Assembly: GCF_000731955.1 (NCBI RefSeq)
Contig: NZ_JNCK01000001.1
Span: forward strand, 744,001 to 808,000
Source: Halomonas zincidurans B6
GTDB lineage: Bacteria > Pseudomonadota > Gammaproteobacteria > Pseudomonadales > Halomonadaceae
DNA: 64,000 bases
Reading direction: 5' to 3'
In this document: piece after piece, positions 42,638 through 52,591 of the stretch
Numbering within the stretch: the stretch's first letter is position 1
Layout of the letters: the number at the start of each line of letters is the position of its first letter
Translations under genes and position numbers: made by a program
The notes under the pieces: generated by a model
The model's input: the letters and a program-made list of their open reading frames with translations, nothing else
What the model was told of the DNA's origin: nothing
Database searches by the model: none

Positions 42638-43365
42638 TGGTGATGCGCCTGTTCTCCCGGCTGCGCCAGCAGGTACCCGATTGGCCGGCGTACCTGGCCT
42701 CGCGGGCAAGCCGGACCCGCGATCCGCGTCTCGCGCGCTATTACGCCGCCGGTACGCCGGAGGCGGCGACACCCATCGGTGATGTGCCGCTGGTGGCGCT
42801 GGATATTGAAACCACCGGACTGGATGCCAGTCGCCACGCTATCGTCAGCATCGGCCTGATTGCGTTCACGCTGGAGCGCATCCGCCTCAGCGAGGCACGC
42901 TATTGGGTGGTGGCGCCACGCCGACCGCTGAGCGCCGAGTCGGTGACGTTCCACCATATCACCCACTCGGAAGTGGCCAACGCGCCGGATCTGGAAGCCA
43001 TACTCGATGAATTGCTGGCTTGCCTGGCCGGACGGCTGGCGGTGGTTCACTACCGGCCCATCGAACGCGAATTCCTCGATTCGGCGATCCACGAGCGAAT
43101 CGACGAGCATCTGCTGTTCCCGATGATCGATACCATGTCGCTGGAAGCGCTGCGTCACCGCCGACGGCGCTGGTTGTGGCTGCGGCGTCTGGTGGGGCGG
43201 CCGCCGGCATCGGTCCGGCTGCACGAAAGCCGCCAGCGTTACAATCTGCCGGCCTATACGGGTCATCACGCGCTGAGCGACGCCCTGGCCACCGCCGAGC
43301 TGCTGCAGGCCCAGGTTGCCCGCCACTATTCCTGGCAGACCCCGGTGAGCACATTCTGGCGCTGA
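42637..43365 (+). CDS. DEDDh 3'-5' exonuclease (DnaQ-like)
   Basis: A 242-residue exonuclease-fold protein. The first acidic pair is Asp56 and Glu58 in VALDIETTGLD, Exo II lies around VVHYRPIEREFLD and Exo III is HHALSDALATAELLQAQ, giving the DEDDh set. The N-terminal 48 residues are basic and precede the domain. Start ATG at 42637 overlaps the DUF294 stop by one base; a second ATG is two codons on. DNA polymerase III epsilon itself lacks this basic leader, so it is a paralogue with unknown substrate. Tight coupling to the DUF294 protein suggests a joint function. Confidence 0.85.
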   Translation: MVMRLFSRLRQQVPDWPAYLASRASRTRDPRLARYYAAGTPEAATPIGDVPLVALDIETTGLDASRHAIVSIGLIAFTLERIRLSEARYWVVAPRRPLSAESVTFHHITHSEVANAPDLEAILDELLACLAGRLAVVHYRPIEREFLDSAIHERIDEHLLFPMIDTMSLEALRHRRRRWLWLRRLVGRPPASVRLHESRQRYNLPAYTGHHALSDALATAELLQAQVARHYSWQTPVSTFWR

Positions 43366-43384
43366 GGCGTTTGATCGAGGCAAA

Positions 43385-43412
43385 AGAAGAGCGGCCCGCG
43401 GGCCGCTCTTCT
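43385..43412. terminator. Bidirectional terminator between exonuclease and BCCT genes
   Basis: A perfect 28-base palindrome centred at 43398/43399 (AGAAGAGCGGCCCG and its complement). On the minus strand it is followed by TTTTG, so it terminates the BCCT transcript, and it can also serve the rightward exonuclease transcript. Confidence 0.75.
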
Positions 43413-43451
43413 CATGGGCAGTGGCGCTCTCATGGAGAGCGCGCCATACGC

Positions 43452-45119
43452 TTAGGCGCGTGGCTCGCTCATCAGCCCCTTGACGATGGCATAGCATGCC
43501 GCCAGCAACACGAGCGTGAAGGGCAGGCCGGTCGAGATCACCGCCGCCTGGAGCGCCGTCAGGCCGCCGCCGAGCAACAGCGCGATGGCGATGGCGCCCT
43601 CGATCAGCGCCCAGAACACGCGCTGAGGCTTGGGTGCGTCGACCTTGCCGCCGGCGGTGATTGAGTCGATCACCAGCGAGCCGGAATCCGACGAGGTGAT
43701 GAAGAACACCATCACCAGCACGATACCCACGAAGGAGGTGACGCTAGTCCACGGCAGCTGCCCGAGCATCACGAACAGTTGCAGTTCGAGCGCGGCATTC
43801 TTGACGCCCTCGAAATTGTCGGCCACCAGTTGATGAATGGCCGTGCCACCGAAGGCGGTCATCCACAGTACCGACACCAGCGAGGGCACCAGCAGTACGG
43901 CGATCAGGAACTCGCGCACGCTGCGGCCACGGCTGACCCGGGCAATGAACATGCCGACGAACGGTGACCAGCTGATCCACCAGGCCCAGTAGAAGGCGGT
44001 CCAGCCCTGGCTGAAGTTGACGTCCTCACGCCCGAACGGATTGGACAGCGCGGGCAGATAGGCCAGGTAGCTCGCCAGATTCTCGAAAAAGCCGGTGACA
44101 ATCATCAGCGTCGGTCCGACGGCGATCACGAAGGCCAGTAACAGGAAGGCGAGCACCATGTTGACCTGGGACAATCGCTGCACGCCCTTGTCGACGCCGG
44201 CCATGACCGACATCAGCGCAACGAGGGTGATGCCCATGATCAGGAGCACCATGGTGACGTTGTTGTTGGGCGTGTCGAACAGATAGTTTAAGCCGGCGGA
44301 GGCCTGGGAAGCGCCCAGGCCGAGCGAGGTTGCCAGGCCGAACAGGGTGGCGAACACCGCCAGGATGTCGATCACGTGGCCCGGCCACCCCCAGATCCGC
44401 TCGCCGAGGATCGGATAGAAGATCGAACGCATGGTCAGCGGCAGCCCCTTGTTGTACGAAAACAGCGCCAGGGCCAGGGCAACCACGGCATAGATCGCCC
44501 AGGGGTGCAGCCCCCAGTGGAAGATCGTCGCCGCCATGCCCAGCGAGATGGCCTCTTGCTGATCGCCCGCGGCAGCACCCAACGGGGCCCAGTCGGTGCG
44601 CACGCCACCTTCTACGCTGGTGCCTGCCATCGAAGTGCCGAAGTGGGTGATGGGCTCGGAAACCCCGTAGAACATCAGCCCGATGCCCATGCCCGCGGCG
44701 AACAGCATGGCGAACCAACCGGCGTAACTGAAGTCCGGCTTGGCTTCCATGCCGCCGATGCGCACCTTGCCCAGCGGTGTAAAGATCAGCACGACCGTGA
44801 GCACCACGAAAATATTGGCGGCGAACAGGAACACCCAGGTCAGGTTGCCGGTCAGCCAGCTCTTGGCGCCATTGAAGATCGGGCCCATCTGGTCCGGCAG
44901 AGCCAGGGTGATGAACACGAAGAACAGAATCAGCAAGGCGGAGATCGAGAAGACCTTGCCGTGCAGGTCGACATCCACACCAAACCGGCGGGTGGTGAGG
45001 TTGTCCTGGCCGATCACATAGTCGGTATCGATGAGGTCCGAGCGTCCGGTCGGCGCCGGAATGCCTTCCTGGCTTTCCGGCGATGGCGACTCGTTCTGCC
45101 TGTTGGGATTTTCAGCCAT
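43452..45119 (-). CDS. BCCT-family betaine/choline/carnitine transporter
   Basis: A 555-residue secondary carrier with about twelve hydrophobic segments after a 75-residue hydrophilic N-terminus. BCCT hallmarks are GMGIGLMFYGVSEP, FHWGLHPWAIYAVV (aromatic box region) and FYWAWWISWSPFVGMFIARV, ending in a short tail. It would take up glycine betaine or a related compatible solute with Na+. ATG at 45119 has GGAG; 46 further in-frame codons upstream show no membrane or targeting feature and are rejected. A long basic osmosensing C-terminal tail like that of BetP is absent. It is divergent from a DmdC-like acyl-CoA dehydrogenase, which makes DMSP a second candidate substrate. Confidence 0.9.
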   Translation of the reverse strand: MAENPNRQNESPSPESQEGIPAPTGRSDLIDTDYVIGQDNLTTRRFGVDVDLHGKVFSISALLILFFVFITLALPDQMGPIFNGAKSWLTGNLTWVFLFAANIFVVLTVVLIFTPLGKVRIGGMEAKPDFSYAGWFAMLFAAGMGIGLMFYGVSEPITHFGTSMAGTSVEGGVRTDWAPLGAAAGDQQEAISLGMAATIFHWGLHPWAIYAVVALALALFSYNKGLPLTMRSIFYPILGERIWGWPGHVIDILAVFATLFGLATSLGLGASQASAGLNYLFDTPNNNVTMVLLIMGITLVALMSVMAGVDKGVQRLSQVNMVLAFLLLAFVIAVGPTLMIVTGFFENLASYLAYLPALSNPFGREDVNFSQGWTAFYWAWWISWSPFVGMFIARVSRGRSVREFLIAVLLVPSLVSVLWMTAFGGTAIHQLVADNFEGVKNAALELQLFVMLGQLPWTSVTSFVGIVLVMVFFITSSDSGSLVIDSITAGGKVDAPKPQRVFWALIEGAIAIALLLGGGLTALQAAVISTGLPFTLVLLAACYAIVKGLMSEPRA

Positions 45120-45514
45120 AGGGCATCTCCGTTTCGGCGTGATGTTCGAAGCGTATGCTGGCGGCGTTGCCGGCCAGGCCGAGATTGCGCGACCAACTGA
45201 CAAAGCATCAATGGCGTCGTGTGTCATGTCACGCGACGCTGCAAAATGAGAGCGCAATTGGTGCCTTTATCCTGACGCAAAGTGGCGACAGTTGCTACCG
45301 GAAGCGGGGCCTGGTTTTGTCGCCGTCCGGCGTTCGTTTATTCATGCGCTCGGCATGCCACCGGCGCGGTGTCGGCCAAACGGCGCCGGGCGAAGGTCGG
45401 GCTATAAGCCGACCGGGGTAATGGACTAGTATCCAATCGATCGTTTGAATTCTTGTGCTGCCGCGTGTATTCAGGCAAACCGTACCTTTCCGCCAACCGT
45501 TTCAGGAGTGTTTC
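45120..45514. other. Intergenic region between BCCT and acyl-CoA dehydrogenase genes
   Basis: A 395-base divergent gap. I see no operator-like dyad, RNA or convincing small gene. AT-rich stretches near 45430-45460 probably hold the dehydrogenase promoter, and no regulator gene is adjacent. Confidence 0.5.
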
Positions 45515-47317
45515 ATGGCCAGCTACCAGGCGCCGCTGCGCGACATGCGCTTCGTGCTCAACGAGGTTTTTCAGGCTGGTGAGGAGTGGGCCGCGATGCC
45601 CGCAACCGCCGAGCTCACCCCCGACCTTGCCGAGGCCATCCTGGAGGAAGGAGCGCGGGTCACCCAGGCCGAGCTGTTTCCGCTCAACCAGAGCGGCGAC
45701 GCCGAAGGCTGTCGCTTCGAGGCGGGCCGGGTCACCACGCCCAAGGGCTTCAAGGAGGCCCAGCGGACCCTGGCCGAGGGGGGCTGGTTCGGCCTGGGCG
45801 GCAACCCCGACTATGCCGGCCAGGGGCTGCCCAAGCTGCTTACCGTGGCCTTCGAGGAGATGCTCTACGCCAGCAACGCCAGCTTCGCGCTGTACCCGGC
45901 ATTGAATACCGGGGCGGCACTGTTGCTCGACCACCACGCCTCCGAGCCGATCAAGCAGCGCTACCTGCCGAAGATGTACGCCGGCGAGTGGCTGGGCACC
46001 ATGTGCCTGACCGAGCCGCACTGCGGTACCGACCTGGGCTTGATCAAGACACGGGCCGTGCCCATCGGCGACGAGCGCTATGCGATCAGCGGCAGCAAGC
46101 TATGGATCACCGGCGGCGAGCACGACCTGGTCGACAACATCGTCCACCTGGTGCTGGCCAGGTTGCCCGATGCGCCGGAGGGCACGCGGGGCATCTCGCT
46201 GTTCCTGGTGCCCAAGCGCAAGGTCGCCGAGGATGGCGCACTGGGCGATGTCAACGGCGTCAGTTGCGGCGGTCTGGAGCACAAGATGGGCATCAAGGGC
46301 AGCGCGACCTGCGTGATGCATTTCGACCAGGCCCAGGGCGTACTGATTGGCGAGCCGCACCAGGGCCTGGCGACGATGTTCACGATGATGAACTACGAGC
46401 GGCTATCGATCGGCATCCAGGGGCTGGGGCTCGGCGAGGTAGCCTACCAGAGCGCCATGGATTTCGCCCGCGAGCGCCTGCAGAGCCGCGCGCCGGGCGG
46501 CGCTCGATATCCCCAACAGCCCGCGGACCCGATCCTGGTGCACCCCGACGTGCGGCGCATGGCGCTCAACGTGCGTGCCTGGAACGAGGGCGGGCGCGCC
46601 TTTGCCGCCTGCGTGGCGCAGCAGCTCGATCGTGCCAAGTTCCATCCCGATGGGGCGGTACGTGACGAGGCCGAGGCGCTGGTCGCACTGCTCACCCCGG
46701 TGGCCAAGGCGTTTCTCACCGATCGTGGCTTCGAGTCGACGGTCGAGGCTCAGCAGATCTACGGCGGCAGCGGCTACTGCGTGGAGTGGGGGGCCGAGCA
46801 GTACGTGCGCGATGCGCGTATCGCGATGATCTACGAAGGCACCAACGGCGTTCAAGCCATGGACCTGATAGGGCGCAAGCTGGCCCGTAACCGCGGCCGC
46901 TATCTGGTGCAATTCGTCGCGGCCATGCGCGAGGATCTCGGCGAGCGTGCCGGGCCCGACTTGCGCGATTCGCACACGCGCATCTCGCTGGCGCTGGTGC
47001 TGCTCGAGAACGTCACTACCCGCGTGCTCGGGCGGAGCGAGAAGCACCCCGATGAGCTCGGCGCGGCGGCGGTCGACTACCTCAACCTGCTCGGCCACGT
47101 CGCCTACGCCTGGATGTGGTGGAAGATGATGCGTGCCGCACAGCGCGGGCTGGGCGAAGACGGCGGCGTCGGCGAGCGCTTCTACCGGACCAAGCTGGCG
47201 GTCGGCCGTCACTACCTGACACGCATGTTGCCGCGTATCGAAGCCCTGGAACGACAGATCGAGGCGGGCGCCGAGGAATTGATGAATCTGGCCGAAGAGG
47301 ACTTCTATCCCGAATGA
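45515..47317 (+). CDS. Acyl-CoA dehydrogenase, long (DmdC-like) type
   Basis: A 600-residue FAD enzyme, longer than classical acyl-CoA dehydrogenases (about 380) because of an extra C-terminal domain (about 470-600). FAD/substrate motifs include MCLTEPHCGTDLGLIKTRA, KLWITGGEHDL, KMGIKGSATCVMHFD and IYGGSGYCVEWGAEQYVRDA; the catalytic Glu is expected in MIYEGTNGVQAMDL. This architecture includes 3-methylmercaptopropionyl-CoA dehydrogenase (DmdC) of DMSP breakdown and medium/long-chain enzymes. ATG at 45515 follows AGGAG; 20 upstream codons are rejected. No other dmd genes are present, so the substrate is left open. Confidence 0.88.
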   Translation: MASYQAPLRDMRFVLNEVFQAGEEWAAMPATAELTPDLAEAILEEGARVTQAELFPLNQSGDAEGCRFEAGRVTTPKGFKEAQRTLAEGGWFGLGGNPDYAGQGLPKLLTVAFEEMLYASNASFALYPALNTGAALLLDHHASEPIKQRYLPKMYAGEWLGTMCLTEPHCGTDLGLIKTRAVPIGDERYAISGSKLWITGGEHDLVDNIVHLVLARLPDAPEGTRGISLFLVPKRKVAEDGALGDVNGVSCGGLEHKMGIKGSATCVMHFDQAQGVLIGEPHQGLATMFTMMNYERLSIGIQGLGLGEVAYQSAMDFARERLQSRAPGGARYPQQPADPILVHPDVRRMALNVRAWNEGGRAFAACVAQQLDRAKFHPDGAVRDEAEALVALLTPVAKAFLTDRGFESTVEAQQIYGGSGYCVEWGAEQYVRDARIAMIYEGTNGVQAMDLIGRKLARNRGRYLVQFVAAMREDLGERAGPDLRDSHTRISLALVLLENVTTRVLGRSEKHPDELGAAAVDYLNLLGHVAYAWMWWKMMRAAQRGLGEDGGVGERFYRTKLAVGRHYLTRMLPRIEALERQIEAGAEELMNLAEEDFYPE

Positions 47318-47343
47318 TGAGCTTGAAAGTACAGGATACGACC

Positions 47344-47367
47344 CCGGCCTCTTGAGGCCGGTTTTTT
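47344..47367 (+). terminator. Intrinsic terminator after the acyl-CoA dehydrogenase
   Basis: CCGGCC-TCTTGA-GGCCGG followed by six T residues (47362-47367), 27 bases after the stop codon: a classic rho-independent terminator, isolating the urt promoter. Confidence 0.92.
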
Positions 47368-47433
47368 CAATTGCCCGAATTGATGCATCTGATGGGCAGG
47401 TTGTCGTCGTGGTGGTGCATGAAAGAGGTGCGT

Positions 47434-47450
47434 TGAACAACAATGGTGCA
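47434..47450 (+). promoter_or_regulatory. NtrC-like site upstream of urtA
   Basis: TGAACAACAATGGTGCA matches the 17-base NtrC dyad TGCACCA-N3-TGGTGCA fully in the right arm and in five of seven positions on the left. Another TGGTGCAT half-site lies at 47413-47420. The site centre is about 110 bases before the start point implied by the sigma-54 promoter, a normal enhancer distance. Confidence 0.6.
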
Positions 47451-47526
47451 TGGAAGAAAAGGGGGTGAGCGGCATATATTGTATAAGATACTGATTAATA
47501 GGGTAAATAAGCGAAATAAACTAGGT

Positions 47527-47541
47527 TGGCACATGCCTTGC
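47527..47541 (+). promoter_or_regulatory. urtAp: Sigma-54 (-24/-12) promoter of the urt-ure operon
   Basis: TGGCACATGCCTTGC has GG at 47528-47529 and GC at 47540-47541 with exactly ten bases between, matching TGGCAC-N5-TTGC. It lies 66 bases before the urtA GTG. With the NtrC-like site upstream it predicts induction under nitrogen limitation. Confidence 0.82.
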
Positions 47542-47606
47542 GAGGGGTAACGCGACGTTATTCGGTGTCGTGGATACCTATAACAATCATTCGCAAGGAG
47601 ATTGCC

Positions 47607-48902
47607 GTGAAAAAGCTGAATGTTTCCCTTCGTTGGTTGGCTGGCGCCTCGCTGGTGTCCCTGGGCATGTCCTTCCCCGCTTTCGCCCAGCAAGACACCA
47701 TCAAAGTGGGGATCCTGCACTCTCTTTCCGGGACCATGGCGATCAGCGAGTCGACGCTGAAGGATGAGCTGCTGATGCTCATCGAACAGCAGAACGAAAA
47801 CGGCGGGTTGCTGGGCAAGCAGCTCGAACCGGTGGTGATGGACCCGGCCTCGGACTGGTCGCTGTACGCCGAGCAGGCACGCGACATGTTGACCGGGGAC
47901 GACCGGGTCGACGTGATCTTCGGCAACTGGACCTCGGCGTCGCGCAAGGCGGTTCTGCCGGTGGTCGAGGAACAGAACGGCTTGTTGTTCTATCCCGTTC
48001 AATACGAAGGTGAAGAGTCTTCCGAGAACATCTTCTATACCGGCGCGGCGCCCAACCAGCAGGCGATTCCCGCGGTCGACTACCTGATGAGCCAGGGCGT
48101 GGAGCGCTGGGCGCTGCTGGGTACCGACTATGTCTATCCGCGCACCACCAACAAGATTCTCGAGGCGTACCTCAAGGATCACGGCGTCGCCGACGACGAC
48201 ATCATGATCAACTACACGCCGTTCGGTTTCAGCAACTGGCAGTCGATCGTCGCCGAGGTCAAGGATTTCGGCAGCCAGGGCAAGAAGACCGCCGTGGTCT
48301 CGACCATCAACGGCGATGCCAATGTGCCGTTCTACACAGAACTTTCCAACCAGGGCATCAGTGCCGCCGACATTCCGGTCATGGCCTTTTCGGTGGGTGA
48401 GCAGGAACTCAGCGGCATCGATACCGGACCGCTGGTGGGGCATATGGCGGCCTGGAACTACTTCATGAGCGTCGACAGCGACGCCAACTACGACTTCATC
48501 GACAACTGGATCGACTACACCGATGACGAGAACGCCGTCACCAACGACCCCATGGAGGCCCACTACATCGGCTTCAACATGTGGCTGGAAGCGGTGCGCA
48601 AGGCCGGTACCACCGATGTCGACGCGGTCAAGGAAGCGATCATCGGCGTCAGTGTGCCCAACCTGTCCGGCGGCTACGCAACGATGATGCCCAACCACCA
48701 TATCACCAAGCCGGTGATGATCGGCGAGATCCAGGATGACGGTCAGTTCAGCGTGGTCTGGGAAAGTGCTGGCACCATTGCCGGCGACGCCTGGTCCGAT
48801 TATCTCCCCGAGTCGCAGAACCTGATCAGCGATTGGCGTACCCCGCTGCGCTGCGGAAAGCTCAATGTCGACACCATGACCTGCGAAGACGGCGCCGAGT
48901 AA
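47607..48902 (+). CDS. urtA: Urea ABC transporter substrate-binding protein
   Basis: A 431-residue periplasmic type I binding protein of the branched-chain-amino-acid-transporter class, specialised for urea. Residues 1-27 form the signal peptide (VKKLN, hydrophobic core, cleavage near AFA-QQD). Family blocks are TIKVGILHSLSGTMAISE, NWTSASRKAVLPVVEE and TDYVYPRTTN, plus GWP-like ligand contacts replaced as usual in UrtA. The GTG at 47607 follows AAGGAG (47595-47600), and the ATG-less upstream extension is rejected. It is the first gene of the urt-ure operon, under a sigma-54 promoter. The 118-base gap after it holds stable hairpins. Confidence 0.93.
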   Translation: MKKLNVSLRWLAGASLVSLGMSFPAFAQQDTIKVGILHSLSGTMAISESTLKDELLMLIEQQNENGGLLGKQLEPVVMDPASDWSLYAEQARDMLTGDDRVDVIFGNWTSASRKAVLPVVEEQNGLLFYPVQYEGEESSENIFYTGAAPNQQAIPAVDYLMSQGVERWALLGTDYVYPRTTNKILEAYLKDHGVADDDIMINYTPFGFSNWQSIVAEVKDFGSQGKKTAVVSTINGDANVPFYTELSNQGISAADIPVMAFSVGEQELSGIDTGPLVGHMAAWNYFMSVDSDANYDFIDNWIDYTDDENAVTNDPMEAHYIGFNMWLEAVRKAGTTDVDAVKEAIIGVSVPNLSGGYATMMPNHHITKPVMIGEIQDDGQFSVVWESAGTIAGDAWSDYLPESQNLISDWRTPLRCGKLNVDTMTCEDGAE

Positions 48903-48984
48903 GCACGCCCATGGCAAGCGACCTGCGCCTTGCCGTTTCCTTCACGTCAAGGCGCCCTGAAGAACGGGGCGCTCCCGAATCGTG

Positions 48985-49003
48985 CGCCGCGACCGTCGCG
49001 GCG
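48985..49003 (+). promoter_or_regulatory. Hairpin between urtA and urtB
   Basis: CGCCGCGAC-C-GTCGCGGCG forms a nine-base-pair arm pairing (the loop will open several pairs) without a U-tract, and a second GCGCCC...GGGGCGC stem precedes it. Such hairpins after a binding-protein gene usually stabilise its mRNA; here this is inferred. Confidence 0.45.
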
Positions 49004-49020
49004 CGAGAAGGAATCCTTCG

Positions 49021-50673
49021 ATGACGCCAACTCACGCGAAGATGCGACCTGGCATCGTGATCGGATCGCAAGCCAGCACCGGTCTTCGGCGTTGCCTGAC
49101 GGTCGTGGCCGTACTGCTGGTGTGGCTTGTCGGCGTCTCGCCGGTGCAGGCCGAGGTGACGCCACAGCGTGCCCAGGCCCTGCTGCAGGCGCTGGACACC
49201 GACGACTTCGATGCCAAGGCCGAGGCCGCCCAGGCCATCGCCGCCAGCGACGCCGCCCAGAAAACGCGCTGGCTCGAGGCCTTGCTCGACGGCCGTCTGG
49301 GACGCGAGCGTCGCGGCGAACGTTTTTACATCATCACCGATGATAGCGGCCGCGAATGGCCGATCATCGATGCCATCACCTTCGAGGACGCCGGCACCGG
49401 CTCCCGTCGCCGCGTCGATGCGTTTCGCATCAACAACGCGATGCGTACCCAGTTGCAGGGCCTGATCGCCTCGCTGTCGCTCGACGCGGGCGACGAGGCG
49501 ACCCGTCTCGATGCCGCCAAGCGCTTGATCGGCGAGGTCGATGCGCAAAGCGTCGACGCGGTCGCTGCACAACTCGACGACGAGGAGAGTTCCGCGGTAC
49601 GCGCCGAGATCGAAACCGCGCTGGCGCTGTATCGCGTGGAGCAGGGCGATGCCGCGGTCCTGGCGACCCTGCGCGGCAATCTCGACACCCGCGTGCGCAA
49701 TTCGCTCTCTACCATCGCCGCCAGCGACGCCCCGATCGCTGCCCAGGCCGGCGAGACGCTGGCCGGCATCGAGAGCAAGCGTGCCTGGTACGAGCGCGGC
49801 CAGACGCTGTTCTTCGGCTTGAGCGCGGGGTCCGTGCTGGTGCTGGCGGCGATTGGCCTGGCGATTACCTTCGGGGTGATGGGGGTGATCAACATGGCGC
49901 ACGGCGAGCTGATCATGCTGGGGGCCTACACCACCTGGATGATCCAGCAGGTTCTGCCCGGGCAGCCGGGGCTGGCCTTGTTGCTGGCGATCCCCGGCGG
50001 CTTCCTGGTGGCGGGCGCATTCGGGATTCTCATCGAGCGCAGCGTGATCCGCTTTCTCAAGGGGCGCCCGCTCGAGACGTTGCTGGCGACCTTCGGCATC
50101 AGCCTGATTCTGCAACAACTGGTGCGCACGGTGTTCTCGCCGCTCAATCGGCGCGTGAACTCGCCGGACTGGCTGCAGGGCGCATGGCAGGTCAACGAGG
50201 CCTTGTCGCTGACCCTCAACCGCCTGGGCGTGCTGCTCTTCTGCCTGGTGGTGTTCGCCGCGCTGTGGGCGCTGATGCGCTACACCCGGCTGGGGCTGGA
50301 GGTGCGCGCGGTGACCCAGAATCGTGCCATGGCACGCTCGATGGGCGTGCGCGCCGCGCGGGTGGACATGCTCACCTTCGGCCTGGGCGCCGGGGTCGCC
50401 GGGCTGGCGGGCGTGGCGCTGTCCCAGATCACCAACGTGGGGCCCAACCTGGGGCAGAGCTATATCGTCGACTCCTTCCTGGTGGTGGTCTTCGGCGGCG
50501 TCGGCAATCTGTGGGGCACGCTGGTCGCCGGCATGTCGCTGGGGGTGATCAATCAGGTCCTGCAGCCCTGGGTCGGTGCCGTGCTGGCCAAGGTGATCGT
50601 GCTGATCGGCGTCATCCTGTTCATCCAGAAACGTCCGCAGGGCCTCTTCGCGCCCAAGGGGCGGACATCATGA
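49021..50673 (+). CDS. urtB: Urea ABC transporter permease UrtB
   Basis: A 550-residue permease. Residues 1-45 hold a signal-like hydrophobic segment ending in VQAEV; residues 45-265 form the soluble domain characteristic of UrtB, absent from LivH; the membrane part (about 270-545) has eight hydrophobic segments, with GVINMAHGELIMLGAYTTWM and VFGGVGNLWGTLVAGMSLG as markers. ATG at 49021 follows GAAGGA; a second ATG at codon 8 is possible. It overlaps urtC by four bases (ATGA). Confidence 0.92.
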   Translation: MTPTHAKMRPGIVIGSQASTGLRRCLTVVAVLLVWLVGVSPVQAEVTPQRAQALLQALDTDDFDAKAEAAQAIAASDAAQKTRWLEALLDGRLGRERRGERFYIITDDSGREWPIIDAITFEDAGTGSRRRVDAFRINNAMRTQLQGLIASLSLDAGDEATRLDAAKRLIGEVDAQSVDAVAAQLDDEESSAVRAEIETALALYRVEQGDAAVLATLRGNLDTRVRNSLSTIAASDAPIAAQAGETLAGIESKRAWYERGQTLFFGLSAGSVLVLAAIGLAITFGVMGVINMAHGELIMLGAYTTWMIQQVLPGQPGLALLLAIPGGFLVAGAFGILIERSVIRFLKGRPLETLLATFGISLILQQLVRTVFSPLNRRVNSPDWLQGAWQVNEALSLTLNRLGVLLFCLVVFAALWALMRYTRLGLEVRAVTQNRAMARSMGVRAARVDMLTFGLGAGVAGLAGVALSQITNVGPNLGQSYIVDSFLVVVFGGVGNLWGTLVAGMSLGVINQVLQPWVGAVLAKVIVLIGVILFIQKRPQGLFAPKGRTS

Positions 50674-51718
50674 GTCTCGCCACGATGTTCAAACGCAATT
50701 CCTTGCTCGATGAGCGCTCGACCTGGATCACCAGCGTCGTGCTGATCGTCGGCATGCTGGCGGTGGTTGTGCTCCATGCCTTGCCGCCGGAGCATGCCTG
50801 GCACCTGGACGGTTCCGTCGTCTCGCTGCTGGGCAAGTATCTGACCTACATGCTGCTGGCGCTGGCGGTGGATTTGATCTGGGGCTACCTGGGCATCCTG
50901 AGCCTGGGCCACGGGGCCTTCTTCGCCCTGGGCGGCTACGCCATGGGGCTCTATCTGACCGCGCAGCAGGCACCGCTGGCGCCCTGGCAGGGTGTCTTGG
51001 CCCACTTTCCCGTGGCGGCGCTCGCCGTGGTTCTGGCGCCGGGGCTGCTGGCGCTGATCTTCGGTTGGCTGGCGTTTCGCTCGCGGGTCACCGGCGTGTA
51101 CTTCTCGATCATCACCCAGGCGCTGACCTTCGCGCTGATGCTGGCCTTCAACCGCAACGAGATGGACATGGGCGGCAGCACCGGGCTGACGCGGTTCGAT
51201 GAGCTGCTGGGCTTTTCGCTCGCCAGCGAAGGCATGAGCGTGGCGTTGTTCGTGGCCTCGGGCGTGGCCGTGCTGCTGGCGTTCTGGGGCTGCAAGGCGG
51301 TCACCCGGTCACGGCTCGGGCGGGTGTGCATGGCCACCCGGGACGCCGAGGCACGGGTGCGCTTCATCGGCTATCGCGTCGAGCATGTCAAGCTGGCGGT
51401 GTTCGTGCTGTCGGCGATGATCGCGGGCATTGCCGGGGCGCTCTACGTGCCACAGGTCGGCATCATCAACCCGAGCACCTTCGCGCCGCTGTTCTCCATC
51501 GAGGTGGTGGTGTGGGTCGCATTGGGCGGCCGCGCCACGCTGTACGGCGCGCTGCTCGGCGCGCTGGTCGTCAATTATCTCAAGACGCTGCTGACCGGGG
51601 TGATGCCTGACGCCTGGCTGTTTCTGCTGGGCGGCCTGTTCGTGGTGGTCACCCTGTTCCTGCCGCAGGGTGTGGCGGGCTTGATGGCACGCCTGCGTCG
51701 GCGTCGGGAGGTGACCGC

Positions 51719-51722
<4 letters not shown>
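50670..51722 (+). CDS. urtC: Urea ABC transporter permease UrtC
   Basis: A 350-residue LivM-like permease, partner of UrtB. Eight or more hydrophobic segments; conserved parts are DLIWGYLGILSLGHGAFFAL, GGSTGLTRFDELLG and WVALGGRATLYGALLGAL. Start ATG at 50670 overlaps the urtB stop and its own stop overlaps the urtD start (both ATGA), so the inner-membrane subunits and ATPase are translationally linked. The C-terminus ends in a basic RLRRRREV tail. Confidence 0.93.
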
Positions 51723-52590
<868 letters not shown>

Positions 52591-52591
<1 letters not shown>

